64,000 nt of DNA from Chelativorans sp. Marseille-P2723 (lineage in GTDB: Bacteria; Pseudomonadota; Alphaproteobacteria; Rhizobiales; Rhizobiaceae): contig NZ_CADDWI010000008.1 of assembly GCF_902809845.1 (NCBI RefSeq), positions 620,001 to 684,000 on the forward strand, given 5' to 3'. The notes beneath the pieces are model-generated. The model saw only the letters and a list, made by a program, of their open reading frames with translations, did not search any database and had not been told where the DNA came from. The position numbers and the translations under genes are program-made. Shown one piece after another: positions 33,910 through 44,092 of the stretch. Each line of letters begins with the position of its first letter. Position 1 is the stretch's first letter.

Positions 33910-34385
33910 GTAAACCGCTGGACCAGGTGCCAAGCCGCGTTGCGTGGCCAACCATCATCTATCTGGCAGCAATCATAGGCGCCATAATTCTGAGCTATGC
34001 AGTCCCCCTTCCCTGGTTTGGTGCGCCTCTTTCACACATCCTCTTCGCGGCCGGTTGGATTCTGGCAGCGGCCGCTATGCTGTTGTGGGTCGGTTCGCTA
34101 AGGGCGTTGCGTCGTGCCAAGACGACCATCATGCCAACGAAAGGAGCCAGCCACCTTGTTACGTCGGGCCCCTATGCCTTCAGCCGCAATCCAATCTATC
34201 TTGGCAATACCGTGATGATGCTTGCGATCGGGATGATCGCCGGCCAGCCCTGGTTCTTCCTTTTCGGCCTCATTGCTGGATTTACAACACAGAAGCTCGC
34301 AATTGAGCCGGAGGAGCGGCACCTTGCCTTGCGCTTCGGCAAGAAATATCGTGACTACCAGAAGAGGGTGCGGCGCTGGTTCTGA
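33906..34385 (+). CDS. Isoprenylcysteine/phospholipid methyltransferase-family membrane protein
   Basis: 159 residues with four hydrophobic segments and the family's C-terminal signature: TSGPYAFSRNPIYLGN, then EPEERHLALRFGKKYRDYQKRVRRWF. These integral-membrane S-adenosylmethionine-dependent methyltransferases act on isoprenoid thiols or lipids in characterised members; the bacterial substrate here is unknown. Translationally coupled to the DUF1624-type gene. Confidence 0.85.
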   Translation: MSKPLDQVPSRVAWPTIIYLAAIIGAIILSYAVPLPWFGAPLSHILFAAGWILAAAAMLLWVGSLRALRRAKTTIMPTKGASHLVTSGPYAFSRNPIYLGNTVMMLAIGMIAGQPWFFLFGLIAGFTTQKLAIEPEERHLALRFGKKYRDYQKRVRRWF

Positions 34386-34475
34386 TGACCTAGGTCTTTG
34401 CTCCTCATAGTTCCGGCCGGAAAACCCGTATCCGCTTTTCCTTGAATTGCACCAGGACCGTGGCCGGGCAGCGAA

Positions 34476-34862
34476 TTACGTCTTCACGCCAAGTTCCGCC
34501 AGCCGTTCCACACAAGCTTCTTCAGCCCGGTCAAGTTCGTGGAGCGTATCCTCAAGATCCCGCCTCTTCTGCCGCAGCGTCTGACGTTTTTCGTCAATTT
34601 TCTCGATGAGCAGATGGAGCTGGCCGACCTCTCCCGGCGGAGTCTTGTAGATCTGGATGATCTCGCGGATCTCGCTGATGGAAAAGCCTAGGCGCCGGCC
34701 GCGCAGGATCTGGCGCACCAGATGCCTGTCTGACGGGCGATAAAGCCTGGTACGCCCTCGGCGCACAGGATGAATCAGCCCTTCGTCTTCATAGAAACGC
34801 AGTGTTCGGGTCGAGACGCCAAATTCGCGTGTGAGTTCGGTGATCGTGTAGTAGTCGCGCAT
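34476..34862 (-). CDS. MerR-family regulator (LiuR-like)
   Basis: 128 residues: a winged-helix MerR DNA-binding domain (ITELTREFGVSTRTLRFYED, split here as ITELTREFGV and TRTLRFYED; VRRGRTRLY) and a C-terminal coiled coil (about residues 80-118). No metal-binding Cys cluster is present; only one Cys occurs near the C terminus. The short form without a ligand domain and the DNA-reading region resemble LiuR, which controls branched-chain amino acid or acyl-CoA catabolism, but no liu genes are in the window. A TTTACGTAAA palindrome lies 40 bases upstream, probably an autoregulatory site. Confidence 0.82.
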   Translation of the reverse strand: MRDYYTITELTREFGVSTRTLRFYEDEGLIHPVRRGRTRLYRPSDRHLVRQILRGRRLGFSISEIREIIQIYKTPPGEVGQLHLLIEKIDEKRQTLRQKRRDLEDTLHELDRAEEACVERLAELGVKT

Positions 34863-34901
34863 AGCTTGCCCGCAATCCTCGCGAGAAAGAGTGCCATTTG
34901 C

Positions 34902-34911
34902 TTTACGTAAA
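34902..34911. promoter_or_regulatory. Palindrome TTTACGTAAA upstream of the MerR gene
   Basis: A perfect 10-bp palindrome 40 bases before the MerR-family start. Read on the minus strand it continues from TTGACTTTTACGTAAA, so a -35-like TTGACT overlaps it. The form agrees with operators described for LiuR-type MerR regulators. Confidence 0.5.
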
Positions 34912-35042
34912 AGTCAATTCTGACACAGGAAGGAGGCTGATCAGCGATTCCTTGGGCAGGACCGGCGGGTGCCATTTCATTGCTCCCAACTCTCTTCTGG
35001 CACATGCGGAACTAGGCGGCGGTTGAAAAATGTGTCGAGCGC

Positions 35043-38000
35043 CTAAACCAGTTCCACCTCAACGACCCCTGGCACGGCACGCATGGCAGCTGCGATCTGG
35101 GGTGAGATGCGGTAGCGTTCCGGCAACCCGATCTCGATCTCGCCTTTGCCCCCTTCCCTGATGACGATGAAGCTCACCTGCCCCTCTCCCTGCTTCACCA
35201 GTTGGGAGGAAAGGGCGGGAACAGGCGCGGCGTCCCGAAGATAGACGCGCAGGGCCTTCTGGGCGCGGCTCGCCTCCTCTTCCAGCGACTGCACGCTCTG
35301 GATGCGAAGGTTAACCCCCTCAGGCCTGTCCTCTGCGGACACCATGATCACGACGGACATTCCCGGCTCCAGAAGATCGCGGTACTGCTGAAGCAATTCC
35401 GAAAAGAGGACCGCTTCGTACTGACCGGATGCATCGGAGAGCTGGACGATCCCCATCTTGTTGCCGGTGCGCGTGCGCCGCTCCTGCTTGGCTGTCACCG
35501 TGCCAGCCAACCGCCCGGCAGAGGCGCCCCGCTTGACGGCGGCCTGGAATTCCACCCAGTTCTGGACGCGCATCTTTTCCAGCGTCTGCCGGTAATCGTC
35601 GAGCGGATGGGCGGAAAGATAGCAACCGACCACCTGGAACTCGCGATGCAGCTTCTCGGCCGGCAACCATGATTCGCCGGCCGGCAAGTGCAGCTTTTGA
35701 GGCTCCAGCGCCGCGGAACCGAAGATGTCGCCCTGCCCCATGGCCGCATCTTCGGCCGCGCGGGACGCCATGCCCATGAGCCGGTCGACGCCGGCGAAGA
35801 GCGCGGCCCTGTCATGGCCGAAACAGTCAAGCGCACCGGCCTGGATCAGGCTTTCCAGCACCCGTTTTCCGACGATCTTTGGGTCGACACGGGCGCAAAA
35901 GTCTTCCAGGCTTGTGAATGGCTTTTCCTTCCGTCGCTCCACGATGTGCTCCACCGCGGCATCGCCTACGCCCTTGATGGCGGCGAGCGAGTAATAAATG
36001 CGGTTTTCGCCCACCTCGAAATCGCGATAGCTTGTCATGACCGATGGCGAAACCACCTCGATCCCGAGACGGATGGCGTCGCGCCGGAAGTCATTGAGCT
36101 TGTCCGTATTGGCCATGTCGTACGTCATGGAGGCGGCCAGAAATTCCACCGGATAATGCGCCTTCAGATAAGCCGTCTGGTAGGAGACGATGGCATAGGC
36201 GGCGGCGTGCGACTTGTTGAAGCCATAATCGGCGAACTTCGCCAGCAGGTCGAAGATGAAATCGGCCTGTGCCTTCTCAAGACCCCGCTCGACGGCACCC
36301 TCGACGAAGCGCACGCGCTGCTTGTCCATCTCGGCGCGGATCTTCTTGCCCATGGCGCGGCGGAGCAGATCGGCCTCGCCCAGCGTATAGCCTGAGAGCT
36401 CTTGGGCGATCTGCATCACCTGCTCCTGATAGACGATGACGCCTTGCGTCTCCTTCACCAAGTGGTCGATCTTCGGGTGGATGGAGGCGATCTCCTCCTC
36501 GCCGTGTTTGCGGGCGTTGTAGGTGGGGATATTCTCCATGGGGCCGGGCCGGTAGAGCGCCACCAGAGCAATGATATCCTCGATGCGGTCAGGCTTCATG
36601 CCGATCAGCGCCTTGCGCATGCCTGCACTTTCCACCTGGAACACGCCGACCGTCTCGCCGCGCGACAACATCGCGTAGGTTTCGGGGTCGTCGAGCGGGA
36701 TTTTCGACAGGTCGATCTCGATTCCGCGCCGGCGGATGAGCTTCACCGCCTTATCGAGCACGGTGAGCGTCTTGAGGCCCAGGAAGTCGAACTTCACCAG
36801 GCCCGCCGGCTCCACCCATTTCATGTTGAACTGCGTGACCGGCATGTCGGAACGCGGGTCGCGGTACATCGGTACCAGATTATAGAGCGGTCTGTCGCCG
36901 ATAACGATGCCCGCGGCGTGCGTCGAGGCATGGCGATAGAGACCTTCCAGCTTCTGTGCGATTTCGAGCAACGTGCCGACAATGGGTTCCTTCTCTACCT
37001 CCTCGGCGAAGCGCGGCTCATCCTCAACGGCCTTATGGAGCGGCGTGGGATTGGCCGGGTTGGAGGGAACCATCTTGCAGAGCCGGTCGACCTGCCCGTA
37101 GGGCATTTGCAACACGCGGCCCACGTCGCGCAGCACGGCGCGCGCCTGCAACGTTCCGAAGGTGATGATCTGGCCGACCTGATCGCGTCCGTATTTATCC
37201 TGGACGTAGCGGATCACCTCTTCGCGTCGGTCCTGGCAGAAATCGATGTCGAAGTCCGGCATCGAAACGCGATCGGGATTGAGGAAGCGCTCGAAAAGCA
37301 GCGAGAACCGCAGCGGGTCGACATCGGTGATGGTGAGCGCATAAGCGACCAACGAGCCCGCGCCCGATCCGCGGCCAGGTCCGACCGGTATTTCATGCGC
37401 CTTGGCCCACTTGATGAAGTCCGACACGATAAGGAAGTATCCGGGGAACTTCATCCTTTCGATAATGCCAAGCTCGTATTCCAGCCTCTCGACATACTCC
37501 TCGCGGCTGTGGCCTTCGGCGAGCCCCTGCGTGGAAAGCCGCCATTCGAGACCCTCGCGCGCCTGGCGGCGCAACTCTTCCGCCTCCGCCTTCTCGGCTG
37601 CTTCGGCATCTTCGGCATTGCCGCCGGTGAAGCGGGGAAGAATGGGTGCGCGGGTCTTTGGAAAATAAGAGCATCGCTGCGCGATCTCGACCGTATTGTC
37701 GATGGCCTCCGGCAGATCCGCGAAGAGAGCGGCCATCTCCGCTTGCGACTTCAGATAATTGTCGGGCGTGAGCCTGCGGCGGTCGTCCACGGCAATCACC
37801 GTGCCCTCGGCAATGGCGATCAGCGCGTCGTGCGCCTCGAAATCATCGCGGGTCAGGAAGAAGGCCTCATTGGTGGCGACCAGCGGCAGATCGTGCCGAT
37901 AGGCAAGATTGACGGTCGCTGCCTCCAGCCCGCGATCATAACCCGCAAGTCGCTCCAGTTCGACGTAAAGACGGTCGCCGAAGGTCTCCTTGAGAAACAG

Positions 38001-38561
38001 AAGGCGCGCCTCGGCAACTTCGGTCTGGTCGGCCTTGAGGGCCGCTCCTAAAGGCCCGCGGGGGCCTCCCGTTAGACAGATGATGCCTTCTTGGTGCAAG
38101 GCAAGCCAATCCGCGGGCACATGAACGGCTGCGCCGGCCTCGTTCTCAAGGTATGCGCGGCTGACCAGCCGCACGAGATTCTGGTAGCCGCCTTCCGTCG
38201 CCGCAATGAGAACAAGCGGGTCATATTCGCTCGTCCGTCTGCGCACATTCCCCTGCCGCCCTTCGGCAAAAGCATCGTTGAAGCTGATGCCGATCTGGCA
38301 GCCGATGACGGGCTGTACGCCATCCTTCACAGCCTTTTGCGCAAATTCAAGCGCGCCGAAAAGGTTATTCGTGTCAGTAATGGCGATCGCCGGCGCCTCG
38401 TCCTTAACGGCATGATTGATGATCTTGCCAAGCGGCAGCGCACCTTCAAGAAGCGAATAGGCAGAATGCACACGCAGATGAATGAAGTGCCTCTCCGGAC
38501 GTGCCTGGAGCCGCAGAACTTCGGCCATCAGGGGATCCCGCGATCGCCTTTCGCTCGTCAT
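35043..38561 (-). CDS. dnaE: DNA polymerase III alpha subunit
   Basis: 1172 residues, the replicative polymerase catalytic subunit (DnaE1 type). The N-terminal PHP domain starts FIHLRVHSAYSLLEG. The palm has PDFDIDFCQDRREEVI with catalytic Asp residues and GPGRGSGAGSLVAYAL. A helix-hairpin-helix motif is near KGVGDAAVEHIV and an OB fold near the end. Length and order are normal. No neighbour on the same strand forms an operon with it; the MerR gene is 180 bases downstream. Confidence 0.96.
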   Translation of the reverse strand: MTSERRSRDPLMAEVLRLQARPERHFIHLRVHSAYSLLEGALPLGKIINHAVKDEAPAIAITDTNNLFGALEFAQKAVKDGVQPVIGCQIGISFNDAFAEGRQGNVRRRTSEYDPLVLIAATEGGYQNLVRLVSRAYLENEAGAAVHVPADWLALHQEGIICLTGGPRGPLGAALKADQTEVAEARLLFLKETFGDRLYVELERLAGYDRGLEAATVNLAYRHDLPLVATNEAFFLTRDDFEAHDALIAIAEGTVIAVDDRRRLTPDNYLKSQAEMAALFADLPEAIDNTVEIAQRCSYFPKTRAPILPRFTGGNAEDAEAAEKAEAEELRRQAREGLEWRLSTQGLAEGHSREEYVERLEYELGIIERMKFPGYFLIVSDFIKWAKAHEIPVGPGRGSGAGSLVAYALTITDVDPLRFSLLFERFLNPDRVSMPDFDIDFCQDRREEVIRYVQDKYGRDQVGQIITFGTLQARAVLRDVGRVLQMPYGQVDRLCKMVPSNPANPTPLHKAVEDEPRFAEEVEKEPIVGTLLEIAQKLEGLYRHASTHAAGIVIGDRPLYNLVPMYRDPRSDMPVTQFNMKWVEPAGLVKFDFLGLKTLTVLDKAVKLIRRRGIEIDLSKIPLDDPETYAMLSRGETVGVFQVESAGMRKALIGMKPDRIEDIIALVALYRPGPMENIPTYNARKHGEEEIASIHPKIDHLVKETQGVIVYQEQVMQIAQELSGYTLGEADLLRRAMGKKIRAEMDKQRVRFVEGAVERGLEKAQADFIFDLLAKFADYGFNKSHAAAYAIVSYQTAYLKAHYPVEFLAASMTYDMANTDKLNDFRRDAIRLGIEVVSPSVMTSYRDFEVGENRIYYSLAAIKGVGDAAVEHIVERRKEKPFTSLEDFCARVDPKIVGKRVLESLIQAGALDCFGHDRAALFAGVDRLMGMASRAAEDAAMGQGDIFGSAALEPQKLHLPAGESWLPAEKLHREFQVVGCYLSAHPLDDYRQTLEKMRVQNWVEFQAAVKRGASAGRLAGTVTAKQERRTRTGNKMGIVQLSDASGQYEAVLFSELLQQYRDLLEPGMSVVIMVSAEDRPEGVNLRIQSVQSLEEEASRAQKALRVYLRDAAPVPALSSQLVKQGEGQVSFIVIREGGKGEIEIGLPERYRISPQIAAAMRAVPGVVEVELV

Positions 38562-38756
38562 CGATTCGTTCTCTCAGTCGGATTTGTTACCCGCGCTCAT
38601 TCTTTCGGATCGTTTAGCTAAGGTCGAGTCCTCCCTGGGGAAGGCCACATGGGATTTTCTGCCGCGCCGGGCACCGGTTCCTCGATCCATCATCCCTTTC
38701 CCTCAAGGCAATATTCTTCTAAGCCATGCGCCACGCAAGCTAACCTTGGACCTGCC

Positions 38757-39212
38757 ATGATCTCCATCCATGTAGATGCCGATGCCTGCCCCGTGAAGGC
38801 GGAGGTGGTACGCGTGGCAGAGCGGCACGGCCTGCCGGTGATCTTCGTCTCCAATGGCGGGCTTCGCCCCTCGCGCGATCCAATGGTGCGCCACGTCGTG
38901 GTTCCCGGCAAGGCGGACGCTGCGGATGACTGGATCGTGGAGAACGCCAATGCCGGTGATATTGCGGTTACGGCGGACGTGCCGCTTGCCGCGCGGCTGG
39001 TAGAGAACGGGCTGCATGTAATCGGCCCGACCGGCCGCGTCTTCACACGCGAAAGCATCGGCATGGACGTTGCCATGCGCAATTTGAAACAGGACCTGCG
39101 GGAATCCGGAGAGATAAAGGGCTACAACTCTGCCTTCACCGCAAAGGATCGCAGCGCCTTTCTTCAGGCGTTGGAGAAGATCGCTCGGCGTGCCTTGAAA
39201 GAAGAGAGATGA
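38757..39212 (+). CDS. YaiI/YqxD-family (DUF188) protein
   Basis: 151 residues. ISIHVDADACPVKAEV at the start with PIN-like acidic residues, VSNGGLRPS and ITADVPLA-like (AVTADVPLAARL) motifs mark the UPF0178 family. The PIN-like fold suggests a nuclease, but function is not established. The ATG at 38757 gives the conserved N terminus; an in-frame reading 36 codons longer is not family-like. Confidence 0.88.
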   Translation: MISIHVDADACPVKAEVVRVAERHGLPVIFVSNGGLRPSRDPMVRHVVVPGKADAADDWIVENANAGDIAVTADVPLAARLVENGLHVIGPTGRVFTRESIGMDVAMRNLKQDLRESGEIKGYNSAFTAKDRSAFLQALEKIARRALKEER

Positions 39213-39314
39213 GCGCTGTTTTCACAGGAATTCTCGTTCCAGCATCCGTGGCAGGTGACAAGTCCGCTCGCCTACGCTAGGTAAAGGCCGTTGAGGGCGC
39301 TAGCCCTGCCTGTC

Positions 39315-39490
39315 TGTGGGAGAGAGCAGCGTTGCTGCCGCCGAAGGGGAAACCGCCCGAAATCTCTCAGGCAAAGGAACCGTAGACGGGTCAGACACTC
39401 TGGAAAGTCGGGGTTATTCCCGCGCCGAAGGTGTAAGCGTTGCTGACGAAAGTCCGTTGCGCGAGTCTCTCAGGCTTCCGACAGAGGGGC
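39315..39490 (+). ncRNA. Tandem glycine riboswitch
   Basis: Two consecutive glycine aptamers lie in the leader of gcvT. The first (about 39315-39406) contains GGGAGAG...GCCGCCGAAGG...CTCTCAGGCAAAGGA. The second (about 39408-39490) contains GCGCCGAAGG...AGTCTCTCAGGCTTCCGACAGAGGGG. Both have the conserved CCGAAGG and CTCTCAGG cores, and the linker is one or two bases. The usual role is to turn on the glycine cleavage genes when glycine is abundant. The gcvT ribosome site is 39 bases after the second aptamer. Confidence 0.92.
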
Positions 39491-39534
39491 ACTAGCACGT
39501 CCGCCGCGAGCGGCGTGCGTGCAACTTTGGAGGA

Positions 39535-40632
39535 ATGATGAGGGACTTGAAGACACTTCCGCTTGAGACCATGCATGAGGAGGCTGGGGCGCGTTTTGGC
39601 GCATTTGCCGGCTGGCGCATGCCGCTCACCTATCCGGCCGGCGTGATGAAAGAACATCAGCACACGCGGGAAAAGGCCGGGCTTTTCGATATATCGCATA
39701 TGCGCCTTTTCGAGGTGGAGGGCGCTGATGCTTGCGCCTTTCTTTCACTGGCTTGCCCGCTGGATGCCGTGGCCTTGGAATCAGGCCGGTCGAAATACAG
39801 CATGTTGCTGAACGAGCAGGCCGGCATCCTTGACGATATTATCGTTACGCGGCTGGACACCGATCGTTTCATGATCGTGGCGAATGCCGGGAACGCCGAA
39901 AAAGACCATCGTATTCTCAGCGGATTAGCCAGGGGTTTTAATGTTTCACTGAAGCCGCTTGACCGGGTTCTTCTTGCCCTTCAGGGGCCTGAAGCAGAAA
40001 GCGTGCTGATTGGCGCAGGCCTCGACTTGTCGGATCTCAGCTTCATGTCAGCTGTTGAGCCGCAGCAGGACTGGTTCGTTACCCGATCAGGTTACACGGG
40101 CGAGGATGGTTTCGAAATTGCCCTGCCGCCTTCCCATGCGCAGGCGTTCGTTGAAAAATTATTCTCTGACGAACGTGTGATGTGGGCCGGACTTGCCGCT
40201 CGCGACAGCCTGAGGCTTGAGGCCGGGCTTTGCCTGTATGGTCAGGATCTTGACGAGAACATGGACCCGGCACGCGCCGCCATACTGTGGGCGATCCCGA
40301 AGAAGCTTCGCGAGGAAGGCAGCTTTGTGGGCGCCGACGCATTGCGCGGCCTGCTTGCCAAGGGAGTCGAGGAGACGCGGGTCGGGCTCAAGCCGGAGGG
40401 GCGTCAGCCCGTTCGTGCAGGAGCCATACTTATGAACGAAGCCGGCGAGGCTGTTGGCCGGGTCACTTCCGGCGGATTCGGGCCCTCAGCAGGTCATCCC
40501 GTGGCCATGGGGTATGTGTCCAGAGCTCTTCGTGAGCCGGGCACAATCCTTTTTGCCGATGTGCGCGGCAACCGCGTGCCTCTGCGGGTGCACCCCCTGC
40601 CCTTCATGCCCCACCGATACCGCAAAGGATAA
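39535..40632 (+). CDS. gcvT: Glycine cleavage system T protein (aminomethyltransferase)
   Basis: 365 residues. It takes the aminomethyl group from lipoyl-H protein and, with tetrahydrofolate, releases ammonia and 5,10-methylene-THF. Family residues include [16 protein letters not shown] (N-terminal), LFDISHM and YTGEDGFEI. The first ATG is one base from the GGAGG; the second ATG three bases on (39538) has the better spacing and may be the real start. First gene of gcvTHP under the glycine riboswitch. Confidence 0.95.
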   Translation: MMRDLKTLPLETMHEEAGARFGAFAGWRMPLTYPAGVMKEHQHTREKAGLFDISHMRLFEVEGADACAFLSLACPLDAVALESGRSKYSMLLNEQAGILDDIIVTRLDTDRFMIVANAGNAEKDHRILSGLARGFNVSLKPLDRVLLALQGPEAESVLIGAGLDLSDLSFMSAVEPQQDWFVTRSGYTGEDGFEIALPPSHAQAFVEKLFSDERVMWAGLAARDSLRLEAGLCLYGQDLDENMDPARAAILWAIPKKLREEGSFVGADALRGLLAKGVEETRVGLKPEGRQPVRAGAILMNEAGEAVGRVTSGGFGPSAGHPVAMGYVSRALREPGTILFADVRGNRVPLRVHPLPFMPHRYRKG

Positions 40633-40639
40633 AGAGTCA

Positions 40640-41008
40640 ATGAGCAAGACCTATTTCACCAAAGATCACGAATGGATTCGCATTGAGGGTGGCACGGCAA
40701 CGGTTGGCATAACGGATTATGCACAGGAACAGCTCGGCGACCTCGTATATGTAGAGTTGCCCGAGAGCGGAAAATCGCTTGCGAAGGGAGATACCGCCGT
40801 CGTGGTTGAATCTGTTAAGGCTGCATCCGATGTATATGCCCCGGCGGATGGCGAGGTAACGGAAGTCAATGAGGCTCTTTCGTCCGACCCATCGCTCGTC
40901 AACAGCGCGCCCATGGGTGACGGCTGGCTGTGGAAGATGCGGATCACCGATGAAAGCCAGCTTGAGGGGCTGATGGATGAGGACGCCTACAAGGCATCCA
41001 TAGAGTAG
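40640..41008 (+). CDS. gcvH: Glycine cleavage system H protein
   Basis: 122 residues, the lipoyl-carrying shuttle of the glycine cleavage complex. The lipoylation Lys is in [15 protein letters not shown] (near residue 60). FTKDHEWI at the start and GWLWKM near the end are family hallmarks. Seven bases separate it from gcvT. Confidence 0.97.
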   Translation: MSKTYFTKDHEWIRIEGGTATVGITDYAQEQLGDLVYVELPESGKSLAKGDTAVVVESVKAASDVYAPADGEVTEVNEALSSDPSLVNSAPMGDGWLWKMRITDESQLEGLMDEDAYKASIE

Positions 41009-41107
41009 AGCATTGAATGGCAGGCGGAATGGCTGCCTTGGCAAACGATCAGAAGCGGAAGCGCGTATAGGCCAGCGCGCCGCGCACCCCGCCCAGGAGA
41101 TTTCAGC

Positions 41108-43900
41108 ATGACAGCACCGTTTTCCAGGCGCCATATCGGCCCTGGTTCCGATGACAAGAAGGCTATGCTCGCCGCCCTCGGCGTTCCCTCACTGGAGACG
41201 CTGATCAGCCACGCTGTTCCTAATTCCATTCGGCTAAAGCGTCCCCTCGCCCTTCCGGAACCAGCGAGCGAAGCAGAAGCGCTTGCGGAGCTTCAGGGGT
41301 ATATGCGTGAAAACCGGGTGCTCAAGAGCTTCATCGGGGCGGGTTATCATGGTTGCCACGTGCCGGCCGTGATCCAGCGCAACCTGTTCGAAAGCCCGGC
41401 CTGGTATACAGCCTACACCCCCTACCAATCGGAAATCAGCCAAGGCCGGCTGGAGATGCTTTTCCATTTCCAGACGTTGGTGACTGAACTCACAGGCTTG
41501 CCTGTCGCCTCGGCATCGCTGCTGGACGAAGGCACCGCCGTTGCCGAGGCCGTGGGGATCGCCTGGCGGCACCACCGCTCCCGCCGCAACAGGCTGGTGA
41601 TCGCAGGCGCACTTCATCCGCAAACCCGCGATGTCGTGGAGACCCGCGCCGAGCCGCTTGGCCTGGAGGTTGCGACCGACACCATCGATGATGATACGTT
41701 CGCCCTCATCGTCCCATGGGGTGACACGTTCGGCGTCTACGAAGATCACTCCGCAGCCATCGCCCAAGCAAAGAAGAAAGACGCTATCGTTATTTTTGTG
41801 GCCGATCCGCTCGGTCTCCTTCTAAGTGAAACGCCGGCAGCCCTTGGAGCGGAAATCGCTGTTGGCTCCATGCAGCGCTTCGGTGTGCCTATGGGATTCG
41901 GCGGTCCACATGCAGCTTATTGCTCCGTGTCCGAGCGGCTGACGCGGCTGATGCCGGGGCGGCTGGTTGGCCAATCGGTCGACGCTCATGGGCGGGCCGG
42001 CTATCGTCTCGCACTACAGACGCGCGAGCAGCATATCCGCCGCGACAGGGCGACTTCCAATATCTGCACTGCCCAGGCGCTGCTCGCCAATATGGCAGCG
42101 GCCTACGCAATATGGCACGGGCCAGATGGCCTCACGGAAATTGCCCTACATGCGCATGGTTTGGCCGCACGTCTTCATGCCGCACTAAAGGCTGCACGGC
42201 TCGACATGGCCGGAGAACGGATTTTCGATACAGTAACGGTATCCGTGCCAGGCAGGGCCGCAGCCATCGCCGCGGAAGCCGAAGCGGGTGGCAGACTCCT
42301 GAGGGTCCTTGACGAGGACCGGCTTGCCATCTCCTTTGACGAGACTTCCAACGATGAGGACCTTAAGGCCATTGCCGCCGTTTTCGGCGTCACTGCGCCG
42401 GAACAGGCCGCCAGCATTGCGCCGTCGGAGCCCCGCGGAAGAGGTTTCCTCACTCAGCCCGCATTCCACGAGTACCGCTCAGAAACGGAGATGATGCGCT
42501 TCCTGCGCCAGCTTTCAGACAAGGACCTTTCGCTCGATCGGGCAATGATACCGCTCGGCTCCTGCACCATGAAGCTTAATGCCGCCGCGGAGATGATACC
42601 CGTCAGTTGGCCCGAGGTGAACGGCCTGCATCCCTTCGCGCCAGAAGCGCATACCGGCGGATATCGCCGCATGACCGCCGAGCTTGAGGGCTGGCTAGCC
42701 GAGATCACAGGCTTCGATGCAGTGTCTTTGCAGCCCAATGCTGGCAGTCAGGGCGAATATGCGGGGCTGCTCGCCATTCGTCGTTATCACCGCGAGCGCG
42801 GCGAAGCGGAGCGGGATGTCTGCCTTATTCCTTCCTCCGCGCATGGCACCAATCCGGCGTCCGCTGCGATGGCGGGAATGCGCGTGGTAGTGGTGCGCTG
42901 CACCGAGAACGGCGACATTGACGTTGAGGATCTCAACGCAAAGGCAGCCGAGCATTCCGACCGGCTAGCCGCACTGATGATCACCTATCCTTCGACCCAT
43001 GGCGTGTTCGAGGAAGGCGTGCGCGAAATGTGCGAGCTTGTCCACGCGCATGGCGGGCAAGTCTATCTGGACGGGGCGAATCTGAATGCAATGGTGGGGC
43101 TTGCCCGGCCGGGAGACCTGGGTGCCGATGTCTGCCACATGAACCTACACAAGACCTTCTGCATCCCCCATGGTGGCGGCGGTCCCGGCGTTGGTCCCAT
43201 TGGCGTCAAAGCGCATCTAAAACAATTTTTGCCGGGTCATGTGGCGCTTGGCACCTCCAATGCGGTGGCGGCCGCTCCTTTTGGCAGCGCCTCCATACTG
43301 CCGATCACGTGGATGTATATCCGCATGATGGGTGCTGAAGGTCTCAAGCGCGCCACGGAAACGGCAATCCTTGCCGCAAACTACGTCGCCAAACGGCTCA
43401 ATGAGCACTATCCGGTGCTCTATGCAGGCCGCAACGGCTGCGTGGCCCATGAATGCATCCTGGACACGAGGGTGCTTAAGGATCGGGCGGGCGTCAACGT
43501 TGAGGACATTGCCAAGCGCCTGATCGACTACGGTTTTCATGCTCCCACCATGAGTTGGCCGGTGGCCGGCACACTGATGGTGGAGCCTACCGAATCGGAG
43601 CCAAAGAGCGAGCTTGATCGCTTCTGCGAAGCGATGATCTCTATCGCCCGCGAAGCCGAGCGCGTTGCAAAGGGCGAATGGCCGCGGGACGATAATCCGC
43701 TGGTCAACGCCCCGCACACCCCCGCCGAGTTGATGGCGGATGGCTGGGAGCATCCCTATTCGCGGCAGGAGGCTGCCTTCCCTAAGGGGGGGATGGAATG
43801 GAGCGTGAAGTATTGGCCGCCCGTCTCCCGCATCGACAATGTGGCTGGCGACCGCAATCTCGTCTGCGCATGCCCTCCGATGGAGGCTTTGGCAAGCTGA
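41108..43900 (+). CDS. gcvP: Glycine dehydrogenase (decarboxylating), P protein
   Basis: 930 residues, a full-length single-chain P protein (both halves fused, as opposed to the gcvPA/gcvPB form). PLP-dependent; the Schiff-base Lys is in [14 protein letters not shown] near residue 685. The N-terminal RRHIGP motif is present. It decarboxylates glycine and loads the aminomethyl group onto GcvH. Third gene of the riboswitch-controlled operon, 99 bases after gcvH. Confidence 0.97.
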   Translation: MTAPFSRRHIGPGSDDKKAMLAALGVPSLETLISHAVPNSIRLKRPLALPEPASEAEALAELQGYMRENRVLKSFIGAGYHGCHVPAVIQRNLFESPAWYTAYTPYQSEISQGRLEMLFHFQTLVTELTGLPVASASLLDEGTAVAEAVGIAWRHHRSRRNRLVIAGALHPQTRDVVETRAEPLGLEVATDTIDDDTFALIVPWGDTFGVYEDHSAAIAQAKKKDAIVIFVADPLGLLLSETPAALGAEIAVGSMQRFGVPMGFGGPHAAYCSVSERLTRLMPGRLVGQSVDAHGRAGYRLALQTREQHIRRDRATSNICTAQALLANMAAAYAIWHGPDGLTEIALHAHGLAARLHAALKAARLDMAGERIFDTVTVSVPGRAAAIAAEAEAGGRLLRVLDEDRLAISFDETSNDEDLKAIAAVFGVTAPEQAASIAPSEPRGRGFLTQPAFHEYRSETEMMRFLRQLSDKDLSLDRAMIPLGSCTMKLNAAAEMIPVSWPEVNGLHPFAPEAHTGGYRRMTAELEGWLAEITGFDAVSLQPNAGSQGEYAGLLAIRRYHRERGEAERDVCLIPSSAHGTNPASAAMAGMRVVVVRCTENGDIDVEDLNAKAAEHSDRLAALMITYPSTHGVFEEGVREMCELVHAHGGQVYLDGANLNAMVGLARPGDLGADVCHMNLHKTFCIPHGGGGPGVGPIGVKAHLKQFLPGHVALGTSNAVAAAPFGSASILPITWMYIRMMGAEGLKRATETAILAANYVAKRLNEHYPVLYAGRNGCVAHECILDTRVLKDRAGVNVEDIAKRLIDYGFHAPTMSWPVAGTLMVEPTESEPKSELDRFCEAMISIAREAERVAKGEWPRDDNPLVNAPHTPAELMADGWEHPYSRQEAAFPKGGMEWSVKYWPPVSRIDNVAGDRNLVCACPPMEALAS

Positions 43901-44092
43901 CATTCAGCCTGACATTAACGAAGGCGGTGCGCTCTCGTTAAGGAGCACGCCGCATTATGCTGTTGGCGAATGGCCGTCTGTCCTGTAAGGAACGCCTCGC
44001 ACCCACTGAACGGAACCGGAACGGCCTTCGCTTTGCCCTGCCAAGCATGGCAAGATCAAGGATGATTCGCGGGTGATGGGGAAACCTGTTTG

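Noticed and set aside
36402-38051. Long plus-strand open frame (549 codons) opposite dnaE
   Set aside because: It is a shadow of the minus-strand dnaE codon pattern; its translation is rich in His, Arg and Asp with no domain, while dnaE on the other strand is unmistakable.
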